From the NCBI GenBank assembly GCA_031292215.1, contig JARLHO010000061.1:1-64000 (forward strand): a stretch of DNA of 64,000 bases. The letters are read 5' to 3'. The notes under the pieces are model-generated. The model saw only the letters and a program-made list of their open reading frames with translations, was not told where the DNA came from and did no database searches. Positions 52,869 through 61,276 of this stretch are shown piece by piece (position 1 is the stretch's first letter; each line of letters begins with the position of its first letter). Position numbers and translations under genes: made by a program. This DNA is from Syntrophobacteraceae bacterium (GTDB lineage Bacteria > Desulfobacterota > Syntrophobacteria > Syntrophobacterales > Syntrophobacteraceae).

Positions 52869-53188
52869 CTACCGGCTGGTAAGTCTTACTCTGACTTTAA
52901 CGTCACCTTTTTTGTCGATAATCTCTTCGACCTTGGCTCTGAGTTTTCTGTCGCTCCCCATGAAGTCCCCGTGCGCCTGGATGGAAACGACAAGCTCGCA
53001 CTGCTCGACTTCCACCTTGGCCGACGGGATCTTCTGTATCAGGCCGCCTGCGCGCGGGCGGCCTGATACAGAAGATCGATCTGCTTTCGGTTGACAGAAG
53101 TTATTATTGCGACAATTGTCTTTTTTTTTTCGCCCCGGACGGTAAAATGAGCCGAGCCGAGCCGCCCCTGTCGGGACGCTCGATACAT
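52869..53188 (-). pseudogene. Frameshifted small hypothetical gene
   Basis: Leftward, a frame from ATG 53188 encodes EKKKTIVAIITSVNRKQIDLLYQAARA before a TGA at 53039-53041; in the neighbouring frame the sequence continues GGLIQKIPSAKVEVEQCELV and then VSIQAHGDFMGSDRKLR and ends RVRLTSR-stop at 52869. Joining the frames gives a smooth protein of about 105 aa; the break lies in a GCGCGC tract, consistent with a two-base (GC) expansion. The native start is unclear (no Shine-Dalgarno at 53188). I do not recognise the family. Confidence 0.5.
53028..53077. repeat. 21-bp perfect inverted repeat (hairpin)
   Basis: 53028-53048 and 53057-53077 are exact reverse complements, with the 8-base spacer TGCGCGCG, itself nearly self-complementary. 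The outer ends are GATCTTCTG/CAGAAGATC and the inner ends AGGCCGCC/GGCGGCCT. No T run follows, so it is not a standard terminator. It lies inside the frameshifted leftward gene at the point where the frames change. Confidence 0.85.
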
Positions 53189-53214
53189 TGCGAACACAAA
53201 GGGGAAAAGAAAAA

Positions 53215-54315
53215 ATGAGTACGGTCTACGAAAAGCTAAGACACCATTTGGACAGCCTCCCGGGAGGGTTTCCGGCCACCGAAAACGGCGTGGAGATAAG
53301 GATACTCAAACGACTTTTCACTCCCGAAGAGGCCGAAATCGCCCCCTTTGTGGGCATGAAGCTGGAGCCGGCCGAAGCTATCGCCCGAAAGGCCGGAATG
53401 GATACGGACAAGGTCGACGCGCTTTTGCACAGCATGGCCAGACGGGGTCTTATCTTTAGCATCGAAACGGTTGGTCGCCCCCACGTGTTCATGGCCGCGC
53501 AGTTTGTCGTAGGTATATGGGAATACCACGTAAACGACCTCGACAAGGATTTTGTAAAGGACATGCAGGAATACTCCCCCGTATTGTTTCGGGAGGCATT
53601 CGGACCCCTTCCCCAGTTGAGGACCATACCGGTTGGCAAAAGCATCCAGGCCGGCATGGAGGTCCTCCCCCACGAACAGGCCGAGGAGCTGGTGAGAAAG
53701 CAAAGCAAATTTCTGGTCGCCCCCTGCATCTGCCGCCGTGAACACGAACTAAGCGGAGGCGGGTGCCAAAAGCTTATGGATGGCTGTCTCGTATTTGGCT
53801 GGGGGGCCGACTACTACGAGCGAAACGGCCTGGGGCGGCTTATCACCCTCGAAGAGACCCTCGAAATCCTGCGCAAAGCCGATGAAGAGGGACTGGTGCT
53901 CCAGCCGGGCAATTCCCGCGATATCGTAAACATCTGTCTTTGCTGCGGAGATTGCTGCCAGGTCCTAAAGAACCTCAAGCTCTATCCCGCCCCGGGAGAT
54001 CTGTCCTCATCGCCTTTCCGGGTCGAACTAGACGAGGAGGCATGCATCGGGTGCGGGACCTGCCCCGATAGGTGCCAAATGGACGCGCTGGAAATGCAGG
54101 GAGAAAAGGCGGCCCTAAAACCTGAGAGGTGCATCGGGTGCGGTCTTTGCGTATCCACCTGCCCCACGGAGGCGCTAAAGCTTATCCGAAAGCCCCTGGA
54201 CATGCAGCCGGAGGTGCCCAAAAACCAGATTGAGGCCTTTATTCTCCGGGGGAAATTGAGAGCGCAGGCAAAAGCGGGCTTAAACGACAAACTCGAACGG
54301 CTTAAAAAAATTTAA
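53215..54315 (+). CDS. 4Fe-4S dicluster ferredoxin-domain protein with N-terminal helical domain
   Basis: A 366-aa soluble protein. The N-terminal 100 residues look like a winged-helix-type domain (FTPEEAEIAPFVGMKLEPAEAIARKAGMDTDKVDALLHSMARRGLIFS). The middle has a Cys-rich segment (APCICRREHELSGGGC) and ICLCCGDCCQVLKNL. The C-terminal ferredoxin domain has CIGCGTCPDRCQMDAL and CIGCGLCVSTCPTEAL for two [4Fe-4S] clusters. ATG 53215 follows GGGGAAAAG. Proteins of this layout are common in anaerobic deltaproteobacteria; partner unknown. Confidence 0.85.
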   Translation: MSTVYEKLRHHLDSLPGGFPATENGVEIRILKRLFTPEEAEIAPFVGMKLEPAEAIARKAGMDTDKVDALLHSMARRGLIFSIETVGRPHVFMAAQFVVGIWEYHVNDLDKDFVKDMQEYSPVLFREAFGPLPQLRTIPVGKSIQAGMEVLPHEQAEELVRKQSKFLVAPCICRREHELSGGGCQKLMDGCLVFGWGADYYERNGLGRLITLEETLEILRKADEEGLVLQPGNSRDIVNICLCCGDCCQVLKNLKLYPAPGDLSSSPFRVELDEEACIGCGTCPDRCQMDALEMQGEKAALKPERCIGCGLCVSTCPTEALKLIRKPLDMQPEVPKNQIEAFILRGKLRAQAKAGLNDKLERLKKI

Positions 54316-54603
54316 AACCCGGGGGAAAACTGCCCCGAAGCCTTAAAGTGTTTTGCTCTGCGCGGTGCGTTAAGTTCACCAAAACCGCAAAGGCCCGTCT
54401 GTTCCTCGGCAAGGGCAACCCGAAATCGTCTCATATCGATTGGTTACCCTTGCCGCCGACATCTGATTTCGATACTCTCATTTGGCCCACAGTGATAACA
54501 ACGTTCGCACAAACTCGGCATTGAGCACAAAACCTCGTGTAACCAGGTAACCGATCCCTGCCTTTCGTCCTGTGTCGGGTGATCGCCACTAAATGGGGGA
54601 GCC

Positions 54604-56346
54604 ATGAAAATTCTTCTCATCTATCCGTACTTTCTCGAGGAGCGTAATGAAGAGGAGAACATCAGCGCTGTCCCGATGGGGCTTTACTACCTTGGCGCAC
54701 TTCTGCTCCACGAGGGTTACGACGCGGAAATATTGAATTTTTACCGTGACGGCCGCAACCCTCAAAAAATAAGGGAACTACTGACGCAGAAGAACGCTGA
54801 CATCGTAGGGATTTCGGTATTCAATGCCAATCGCTGGGGCGGCGTCGAGACGGCACGAATCGTTAAGGAAGTGGCCCCGGAGGCAAAGATCGTTTTCGGG
54901 GGAGTGGGCGCGACGTTTCTTTGGGACCATTTCCTGCAAAACTTCCGGGAGATCGACTATATCGTGCTGGGAGAGGGAGAATATAGTTTCCTGCAGTTGG
55001 TCAGATTCCTAGACAACGGCTCGCGGGGCGATCCCGCCGCCATCAAGGGGATCGCTTTCAGGAATGGGTCCCAAATCGTTCGAACAGCACCTGCCGATCC
55101 CATTGAAGATTTGGACAAACTGCCCAACCCTGCCAGGTACTTCACTTACCAGCACCTATCCCTTACCAGGGGCTGTCCGGGGAATTGCGCTTACTGCGGA
55201 TCGCCTCGATTCTGGGGACATAAGGTGAGGTTCCATTCCGTTTCGTATTTCGTGGATCAATTGGAGCTCCTCTATCGGAAGGGGATTAGCTTTTTCTACA
55301 TCTCCGACGACATCTTCACGATGAGAAAAGAGCTGGCGATAGTTGTCTGCAAAGAAATCTTGAGCCGTGGCCTCTCCATATCATGGTACGCTATTTCCCA
55401 TGTCAACAACGTGGACGAAGAGATACTCTACTGGATGCGAAAGGCAGGATGCATTCAGATCAGTTACGGGGTTGAAAGCGGATCTGAAAAGATACGCAGG
55501 AAGCTTAACAAAAGGATTGAAAACGAGCGGGTCAAGAGGGCTTTTTCCCTGACGACGCGCTATGGCATCCTGGCCCGCGCCTACATAATCTATGCGTGCC
55601 CGGGTGAGTCGCCGGCAACGATAAGCGAAACCGAAGAGCTCATTCGCGAGATTAAGCCTCTTAGCGTTCTTTTCTATGTCTTGCGGGTTTTCCCCGGTAC
55701 GGCCCTCTACGACGACGTAAAAGAAAGAATGCAGATCACCGATGAGGTATGGCTAAATCCCATCGAGGATATACTCTACCTCGAAACGGATCCGGACATG
55801 GCGAACGAGGAGGTTCTGACATTCAGGGACCGGTTGAGAAAGACCTTCCATGAAGGCCTCCCATCTTTTGTAGATGCAATAGAGTTCGAAGATATCCATG
55901 AATTGCACCCTTTGTACGCCGATTTCCTCTCAAGACTTGGAATCACCTTCAGTCATGGGGATTATGCCCGGATCGAAGCCATACCGGATAAGGAAGCGAT
56001 TGCGCTCAGGCTTTTCACGAGAGCCTTGTGCTATTCCCCCCACGCCAGGGCCTACCTGGGACTGGCAATGATCAAGCAGAAGAATCGGGAGTACAGGGAA
56101 TCGATCGAGTTGCTAACGGAGGCCATCCGACTTTTCCCGGACAGTGAACCGCTGCATATCTGCCTGGGTGTGAGCTACATGAACCTTGGAGAGTTCAGCG
56201 ATGCACTCTCGACCTTGATGAAATTCCAGGACTCACCGAATGCCCTTCAACAGATAGCAACGTGCCACAGGGCACTGGGGCAGCCAGACAAAGAGCAGTC
56301 CTTCCTGAATAGATTGAGAGTATTAGCTACGAGCGCCACGAATTGA
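54604..56346 (+). CDS. B12-binding-type radical SAM protein with C-terminal TPR region
   Basis: A 580-aa protein. Residues 1-135 form a B12-binding-like Rossmann domain (MKILLIYPYF, VPMGLYYLGALLLHEGYDAEILN). The radical SAM core has C191PGNCAYC198 (Cx3Cx2C), SYGVESGSEKIRRKLNKRI and YIIYACPGES. After a linker, residues about 455-575 carry at least three TPR-like helix pairs (AYLGLAMIKQKNREYRESIELLTEAIRLFPDSEPLHICLG). Family members methylate or rearrange diverse substrates; none can be assigned. It is monocistronic and less GC-rich than its neighbours. Confidence 0.88.
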   Translation: MKILLIYPYFLEERNEEENISAVPMGLYYLGALLLHEGYDAEILNFYRDGRNPQKIRELLTQKNADIVGISVFNANRWGGVETARIVKEVAPEAKIVFGGVGATFLWDHFLQNFREIDYIVLGEGEYSFLQLVRFLDNGSRGDPAAIKGIAFRNGSQIVRTAPADPIEDLDKLPNPARYFTYQHLSLTRGCPGNCAYCGSPRFWGHKVRFHSVSYFVDQLELLYRKGISFFYISDDIFTMRKELAIVVCKEILSRGLSISWYAISHVNNVDEEILYWMRKAGCIQISYGVESGSEKIRRKLNKRIENERVKRAFSLTTRYGILARAYIIYACPGESPATISETEELIREIKPLSVLFYVLRVFPGTALYDDVKERMQITDEVWLNPIEDILYLETDPDMANEEVLTFRDRLRKTFHEGLPSFVDAIEFEDIHELHPLYADFLSRLGITFSHGDYARIEAIPDKEAIALRLFTRALCYSPHARAYLGLAMIKQKNREYRESIELLTEAIRLFPDSEPLHICLGVSYMNLGEFSDALSTLMKFQDSPNALQQIATCHRALGQPDKEQSFLNRLRVLATSATN

Positions 56347-56459
56347 ATCGAGGCGTATGGAGCCACTCTTCCCGCTACGGGGAAGCAGCCCGATTTGCCA
56401 AAGGACCTTTTTTCTCTGGAGCGATTACCTGCTCTTCTACGGGATGAGGCAAATACTTC

Positions 56460-56513
56460 TTGACATATAAAAGCGGGTCCGGTACGACGGCTAAATATTA
56501 CCGACCGGTCGGT
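56460..56513 (+). promoter_or_regulatory. TetR-type operator with upstream -35 element
   Basis: ACCGACCGGTCGGT at 56500-56513 is a perfect 14-bp palindrome of the type commonly bound by TetR-family repressors, 28 bases before the tetR-type ATG. A TTGACA stands at 56460-56465; the matching -10 (TACGAC at 56483) is poor. Autoregulation of the downstream gene is likely. Confidence 0.7.
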
Positions 56514-56540
56514 CTTATTTTCCCCCAGGAGCCACTCCCC

Positions 56541-57161
56541 ATGAAACTCAAACAGAAAATAATCCTCGAAGCCCTGCGGCTCTTTTCCCTGAAAGGATTT
56601 CTCACCACATCGGTTCTAGACATCACAACCGCTGCGGGCTGCTCGAAGGGAGGCTTCTACAATCACTTCAAAAGCAAAGAGGAGCTTTTTTTAGCCGTCC
56701 TTGCCAAGGCTCGCGAAATCTGGCGCACCCATAATCTTGGCGGTCTGGAGGAAACCCAAAGCCCCGTTGCCAAGGTCAAAAAACTGCTCTTTAATTTTCG
56801 AGACATCTATCTCAAAGACACCGACTGCCTGCCGGGCGGATGCATCTTCACGACCTTATCGGTTGAGCTCGACGACCAGTTGCCCGAGTTGGCCAAAGAG
56901 ATCTCCCGGGGCTTCGGGGGTCTTAAAGACATGATCAAAAGTCTGCTCGAACAAGCAAAACAATCCGGGGAATTGAGCGAACACACCGACACCGACGCCG
57001 CGGCCGCACTGATTTTTGCCGGGGTCCTTGGCGTAACGGTCATCTACGGCGTGGATAAATCCTCGGAGACCCTGGACCTTACGATCGCCTCCCTTTGCGA
57101 TTACCTGGATCGACTAAGCCCGAATGGCCCCAAGGCGACTCCTCGCACACCGCCGGCTTAA
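56541..57161 (+). CDS. TetR-family transcriptional regulator
   Basis: A 206-aa regulator. The N-terminal helix-turn-helix reads KQKIILEALRLFSLKGFLTTSVLDITTAAGCSKGGFYNHFKSKEELF, the TetR/AcrR signature; the C-terminal ligand domain (about 75-195) has CLPGGCIFTTLSVELDDQLPELAKEI, as in the TetR_C class with the GC-containing helix. ATG 56541 is chosen after CAGGAG. It is followed after 70 bases by the dehydratase-family gene in the same direction, which it probably controls. Confidence 0.92.
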   Translation: MKLKQKIILEALRLFSLKGFLTTSVLDITTAAGCSKGGFYNHFKSKEELFLAVLAKAREIWRTHNLGGLEETQSPVAKVKKLLFNFRDIYLKDTDCLPGGCIFTTLSVELDDQLPELAKEISRGFGGLKDMIKSLLEQAKQSGELSEHTDTDAAAALIFAGVLGVTVIYGVDKSSETLDLTIASLCDYLDRLSPNGPKATPRTPPA

Positions 57162-57231
57162 AACGCCTCTTGCGCAAATGAGAGGAGAGTGTTTCAAAAA
57201 GTGAACTCTTAGAAGGGAAAGGACAAAAGCC

Positions 57232-58686
57232 ATGGCCCTTATGACCCCGGAACAATTCGAACAGAGTCTTTCAAGTCTTAAGCCCCGGATATTTATGAAC
57301 GGCAAACGGGTTGAAAACATCCTTGAAAACAGAAACACCCGAACGGTGGTGGAGGCCAACAAGGCCAGCTATGAATGGGCGCTTGACCCCCGCTACAGCC
57401 ACATCATGACTTGCAGGTCGCCTCTTATAGACGACGTGGTAAACCGCTACACCCATATCAGCGCGAGCACCGAGGACCTGGTTAAAAAGGCCGAGGCCGG
57501 AACCTTCACAGCGGAAATGCTCGGCACATGCATCTACCGCTGCGTGGGCTACGATGCCTTTCATTCCCTGGCCGCCACCTGCTGGGAGATGGACCGCGAC
57601 CTTGGAACCGGGTATTACCCCCGATTTCTAAACTATCTGAAGATGGTCCAGACAAGGGATCTTTCGGTTGCCGGAGCGCTCACCGAGCCGCGTGGAAAGC
57701 GCAATCAAAAAACGCTCGACTGGCCCGACCCCTACCTGTCCCTTAAAATCGTCGACAAAAACCAGGACGGCATCATCGTTCGGGGCGCCAAGATAAACAT
57801 CAGTGGCGCCTTTGCCAGCCATGAAATGGTGGTCCTGCCCCAGGCGGCCCATTTTGAGGGCGAAGAGGACTACGCGGTCGCCTTCGCCGTTCCAACCGAT
57901 GCCAAAGGCATCACCTACGTATGCCAGTACACGCCCTATTCGGCGGAAAGAGACGCGGCAGACGACCTCGAAGAGTTGGGAAACCCCCGATTCGGCCAGC
58001 GGGAAACCTCCCTGGTGATCTTTGACAACGTATTCGTCCCCTGGGACCGCGTATTTCATTGCGGCGAATACAAATACTCGGTCAAATTCGTCACCCGGTT
58101 TGCCAAAACGCACCGCATGACCTGCGGGGGCACGTGCAAGGTGGGCTTCATGAATCAGATCATCGGAGCGTCACGACTTATCCAGGAATACAAGGGACTC
58201 GAAAAAGCCGCCCACATAAACGACGAACTCATGGAGATGGTGGTGCTAAGGGAAACCGGGCGGGCCTGCGGCATGGCTGCGGCCAACAGGGGCGCCGAGG
58301 AACCCGTGGGCTCGGGCGTCTACCTGCCCGACGAACTTATGGGAAATGTGGCGAAGCTAAACATCTGCAACGCTTTCTGGCGCGTTATGGCCCTTGCCGG
58401 AGACATCGGAGGAGGCCTGCTCGTAACGATGCCCTCGTTAAAAGAACTAAATAATCCGGAAGTAAAGGATTACGTGAAGGAATTCTACAGCTTCGGATCA
58501 ACTGAGCCCACGGAAAACATAATGAAAGTCCACAAGCTGCTCCAAAACTGGACGGCCGGCCAGCACGGCGTAGCCACCTGGCACGGCGCGGGGCCGGTCA
58601 TGGCCCAAAAGATCATGCTTCAGCGCGTCGTAAATTACGACCACGAAAAAGATCTCGTAAAGCAGACGCTAAACATAAATCAGTAG
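57232..58686 (+). CDS. 4-hydroxybutyryl-CoA dehydratase / 4-hydroxyphenylacetate 3-hydroxylase family flavoprotein
   Basis: A 484-aa acyl-CoA-dehydrogenase-fold FAD protein. C100-x3-C104 (GTCIYRCVGYDAF) and H294 with C298/C302 (THRMTCGGTCKVG) lie close to the positions of the four [4Fe-4S] ligands of the Clostridium 4-hydroxybutyryl-CoA dehydratase (Cys99, Cys103, His292, Cys299), so a radical dehydratase/vinylacetyl-CoA isomerase is more likely than a monooxygenase. The exact fourth ligand needs alignment. Other family marks are ALTEPRGKR and NVFVPWDRVF. AAAGGA precedes ATG 57232. Confidence 0.85.
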   Translation: MALMTPEQFEQSLSSLKPRIFMNGKRVENILENRNTRTVVEANKASYEWALDPRYSHIMTCRSPLIDDVVNRYTHISASTEDLVKKAEAGTFTAEMLGTCIYRCVGYDAFHSLAATCWEMDRDLGTGYYPRFLNYLKMVQTRDLSVAGALTEPRGKRNQKTLDWPDPYLSLKIVDKNQDGIIVRGAKINISGAFASHEMVVLPQAAHFEGEEDYAVAFAVPTDAKGITYVCQYTPYSAERDAADDLEELGNPRFGQRETSLVIFDNVFVPWDRVFHCGEYKYSVKFVTRFAKTHRMTCGGTCKVGFMNQIIGASRLIQEYKGLEKAAHINDELMEMVVLRETGRACGMAAANRGAEEPVGSGVYLPDELMGNVAKLNICNAFWRVMALAGDIGGGLLVTMPSLKELNNPEVKDYVKEFYSFGSTEPTENIMKVHKLLQNWTAGQHGVATWHGAGPVMAQKIMLQRVVNYDHEKDLVKQTLNINQ

Positions 58687-58804
58687 AGGTTCGAAACCGC
58701 AGGCCATAATTTACAAACCCGTTTCGTGTGCCGCCGGCGCGGGCTTATACCGTGCCGACGGCGCCCGGCTAATAGAAACTGTAAAGGATTTATCAAGGCC
58801 TCTA

Positions 58805-59368
58805 TCAATTTGCCATCCACAAATCGCCAAGACTTATTTCAATCTCCTGGAACGGCTCTGCCCGCACTTTGGCGTCTTCGAAAAAACTCGCCAGCAGTGA
58901 CCACCTTCCGGATTCGAGTCTTAAGGCATCCATGGTGATTGCGACCGGATCGACCAGCCAGATATGGCCAACGTTGTGGGCAGCGTAAATGGGCATCTTT
59001 TTTATTTTGTCGGTGCGAAACGTATTTGGAGAAAGGATTTCACACACCCAGTCCGGACGAGCGGAAATCGAGTTGTGATCTTCTTTTATTGGAAATCTTT
59101 CTTTCTTCCAGCCCGCCAGGTCAGGGACCACGGTGTCGTCTCCCAGGCTGATTTCAGGCTCAATAATAATGATCCATCCGCCCGGTCCGCCACCCCGCCC
59201 GAAATCATAAGGGGGAATCAACTCACCTCCCAGTCGCGATGCGGCCAGGGTGTGTCTCCTCGATGGCCTGGGAGTTACTGTCAACTCTCCGCTTATAATC
59301 TCACCGATCGCATTTTCCGGGATGCCGTAAAGATCTTCATAGATAGCCGATTTTTTTTGCCGCATCAC
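58805..59368 (-). CDS. Uma2-family putative endonuclease
   Basis: A 187-aa PD-(D/E)xK-type protein: YGIPENAIGEIISGELTVTPRPSRRHTLAASRLGGEL at the N-terminus, IEPEISLGDDTVVPDLAGWKKERFP with the catalytic PD, then PDWVCEILSPNTFRTDKIKKMPIYAAHNVGHIWLVDP with the E-x-LSP and K. Uma2 (DUF820) proteins are abundant in cyanobacteria and some deltaproteobacteria; role unknown. It appears intact, in contrast to the remnant at 7776-8042. Confidence 0.88.
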   Translation of the reverse strand: MMRQKKSAIYEDLYGIPENAIGEIISGELTVTPRPSRRHTLAASRLGGELIPPYDFGRGGGPGGWIIIIEPEISLGDDTVVPDLAGWKKERFPIKEDHNSISARPDWVCEILSPNTFRTDKIKKMPIYAAHNVGHIWLVDPVAITMDALRLESGRWSLLASFFEDAKVRAEPFQEIEISLGDLWMAN

Positions 59369-59667
59369 TCATGGCGCAAAATCCTTATTGTAATGGTTGC
59401 AAATGTTCCGTCATGGCGGTTTGCGATCTATTTGCGGCTTTGCTGCAAATAGGTGCGAGCGCTTAAAGACAAAATAGGGCGGGGGCAAATTCGGAGTCTT
59501 ATAAATCGCTATCGGCCTCAGTCAAACCATACAAAAGCCCTCCCTCCGTGAAACCGCTCATCGTTTCACAGAAGGAGAACTTTTGCAGGTTACCGTTCCT
59601 GTTCTTATGGACCAGCTCCAGAGCCCCCGAAGCGAGCTGTGGTTTTCCAGTCGCCGGCCTTTTTACT
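59369..59667. other. Non-coding stretch with two hairpins
   Basis: About 300 bases without a gene. CTATTTGC (59428-59435) pairs with GCAAATAG (59445-59452), extended inward by a GGC/GCT pairing. A second hairpin, GTGAAAC (59548-59554) with GTTTCAC (59563-59569), is followed on the minus strand by a short TTTT and may be the terminator of the desulfoferrodoxin gene (stop 59668). Confidence 0.5.
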
Positions 59668-60045
59668 TTAAGCCTTCCAGAGGCCGTGCAGATTGCAGTA
59701 TTCCTTTGCGACAACCGGTCCGTCTTCCTTTACACAGAAAACAGCCTCAGGGGCCTCGCCCGGATTCATGAATTGACGATAAACTTTTCCCCCGACAATC
59801 AATTCAATCCACTCGATGTAGTGCTTTTCCTCCATCGGGTGAGCAACGCTACCTACCTTTACCTTGTAGCCTTCGGCTGTCTTTTCAATCACCGGAACAT
59901 GCTTTTCCTTGGCGGCGTCCACCGTATTTTCAACAAACAGCTTCATCGGCTTCCCGCAGCAAACCAGCTCCCCCATCCCGCCGTGCATCACCTCAACGAT
60001 ATTTCCACACACTTCGCACTTATAGACTTGCATTCTTTCCGCCAT
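59668..60045 (-). CDS. dfx: Desulfoferrodoxin (superoxide reductase)
   Basis: A 125-aa two-centre protein. The N-terminal desulforedoxin-type centre I has [16 protein letters not shown] (CxxC...CC). The catalytic centre II has [14 protein letters not shown] (two His) and the C-terminal CNLHGLW (Cys and His ligands). It reduces superoxide to peroxide without making O2, using rubredoxin-type donors. AAGGAGGATG precedes ATG 60045. It begins a leftward set with a zinc-ribbon protein, a rhodanese-rubrerythrin fusion and a rubrerythrin upstream. Confidence 0.96.
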   Translation of the reverse strand: MAERMQVYKCEVCGNIVEVMHGGMGELVCCGKPMKLFVENTVDAAKEKHVPVIEKTAEGYKVKVGSVAHPMEEKHYIEWIELIVGGKVYRQFMNPGEAPEAVFCVKEDGPVVAKEYCNLHGLWKA

Positions 60046-60088
60046 AACCCCATCCTCCTTTTCGGTGATTAACCCCTCAAATCAAACG

Positions 60089-60268
60089 TTAGGCCTCTTC
60101 TTCAACTTTTACCTTATGCTTGGCGCCACACGCCGGGCAAAGAATTTCCATTTCTTTTTCGTCCCCTATGAACTTTTCCTTAAGGGTCTCAGGCCCGAGA
60201 AAACTTATGTCCCCGCATGCGCATTGAGGACATTCCCCTTTTACGTTGTAGCGTTTCTTCCCTTTCAT
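60089..60268 (-). CDS. Small zinc-ribbon-like protein (59 aa)
   Basis: A 59-aa protein: MKGKKRYNVKGECPQCACGD, then ISFLGPETLKEKFIGDEKEM, then EILCPACGAKHKVKVEEEA. CPQC (plus a following Cys) and CPAC form a four-Cys metal site, like a short zinc ribbon or rubredoxin-like knuckle pair. AAGGGAG lies directly before ATG 60268. It is between desulfoferrodoxin and the rhodanese-rubrerythrin fusion in the same direction (43 and 24 base gaps), so it is co-transcribed with the stress genes. Function unknown. Confidence 0.75.
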   Translation of the reverse strand: MKGKKRYNVKGECPQCACGDISFLGPETLKEKFIGDEKEMEILCPACGAKHKVKVEEEA

Positions 60269-60292
60269 ATTGTCTCCCTTCTTGTCGTTTTT

Positions 60293-61108
60293 CTAATTGA
60301 AACAATCCGGAAGCCTGCGCGTAAGCAGCCTCACATGGGCCTTCTCCTGTTCGGAGAGAAAAAACATGGCCCTCTTGTAGTCGGCCTCCGGCGCTTTTTC
60401 CGCCAGGTTGCGGTAGAGGTCATAGGCTCGATATTCGAGCTCCAGGGCGAGTTCGCACATGAAAAGACATGCATTTTCCGTATTTTCTCTTACGCGCTCG
60501 ACCGCCGCCTCAAGGTCCCAGCCCCCCTCGACTATGTCGCCCTTCAACTCGCCAAAGAGTTCTTCAAACGGCTTCACCTGTTTTATTTTGCTCAAAAATG
60601 CATATATCGCCTTGGCATGGCCAACTTCCATTCGCGAAAGCTTTTCGACGGTTTTCTCCCGGGCAAGCCCCGAACTCAGCGTGACCATGGTCTCATAGAA
60701 AAGGAAAGCGCCCTTTTCCATATTTATGGCCCGCTCCAGGGTTTGGGATAAATCCGATACCCCCTCCAGAGTTTGAAATCTTGGAAACCCGGTAAGGATT
60801 TTGCCCTCCCAACCCGAAATTCCCCCGATCAGAGTGTAGATGGCGCCGTTTACCAAACCGGAGTCCCTGGCAAACATCGCTCCAACGTTTGACCTGTGTC
60901 CGCTGCGGCAGTAAAAAATAAGCTCCCGGTCCTCGGGCAGCTCGTCCAGGCGGCCCTCCAGCTCGGATAAAGGCAAAAGCTTTGCCCCCGGGATGTGCTC
61001 GCTCTCGTACTCCCCGCGCTCCCTCACATCGACTAGCAGGTAGTCGGTTTCTTTTTTTTCGGAGATATACCGACTGAGATCCTCCGGGTATATTTGCTCA
61101 ATACCCAT
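60293..61108 (-). CDS. Rhodanese-rubrerythrin-like fusion protein
   Basis: A 271-aa fusion. Residues 1-105 form a rhodanese domain (YLLVDVRERGEYESEHIPGAKLLPL, then FYCRSGHRS with the catalytic Cys67, then GGISGWEG). From about 118 a ferritin-like domain follows with repeated Glu and ExxH patterns (AINMEKGAFLFYETMV, SRMEVGHAKAIYAFL, LALELEYRAYDLYRNLAEKAP, LSEQEKAHVRLL), like the rubrerythrin-type diiron core but without a rubredoxin domain. ATG 61108 is chosen after CAGGAGTGG. It may couple sulfur transfer to oxygen or peroxide reduction; that is inference. Confidence 0.88.
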   Translation of the reverse strand: MGIEQIYPEDLSRYISEKKETDYLLVDVRERGEYESEHIPGAKLLPLSELEGRLDELPEDRELIFYCRSGHRSNVGAMFARDSGLVNGAIYTLIGGISGWEGKILTGFPRFQTLEGVSDLSQTLERAINMEKGAFLFYETMVTLSSGLAREKTVEKLSRMEVGHAKAIYAFLSKIKQVKPFEELFGELKGDIVEGGWDLEAAVERVRENTENACLFMCELALELEYRAYDLYRNLAEKAPEADYKRAMFFLSEQEKAHVRLLTRRLPDCFN

Positions 61109-61276
61109 GCGCCACTCCTGTTGAGCGGATGTAAAGACATCCAGGCCAAGATAGGATCGACCTAAAAGAAATGCAACCCGCAAACCGTCAGGCGACTTTC
61201 CACCACCCATAGCGCCGGCACTGGTAAGACCCTGAAAAACCAGGTTAATACGGTCTTAATTTTATCGGGATTTTTT

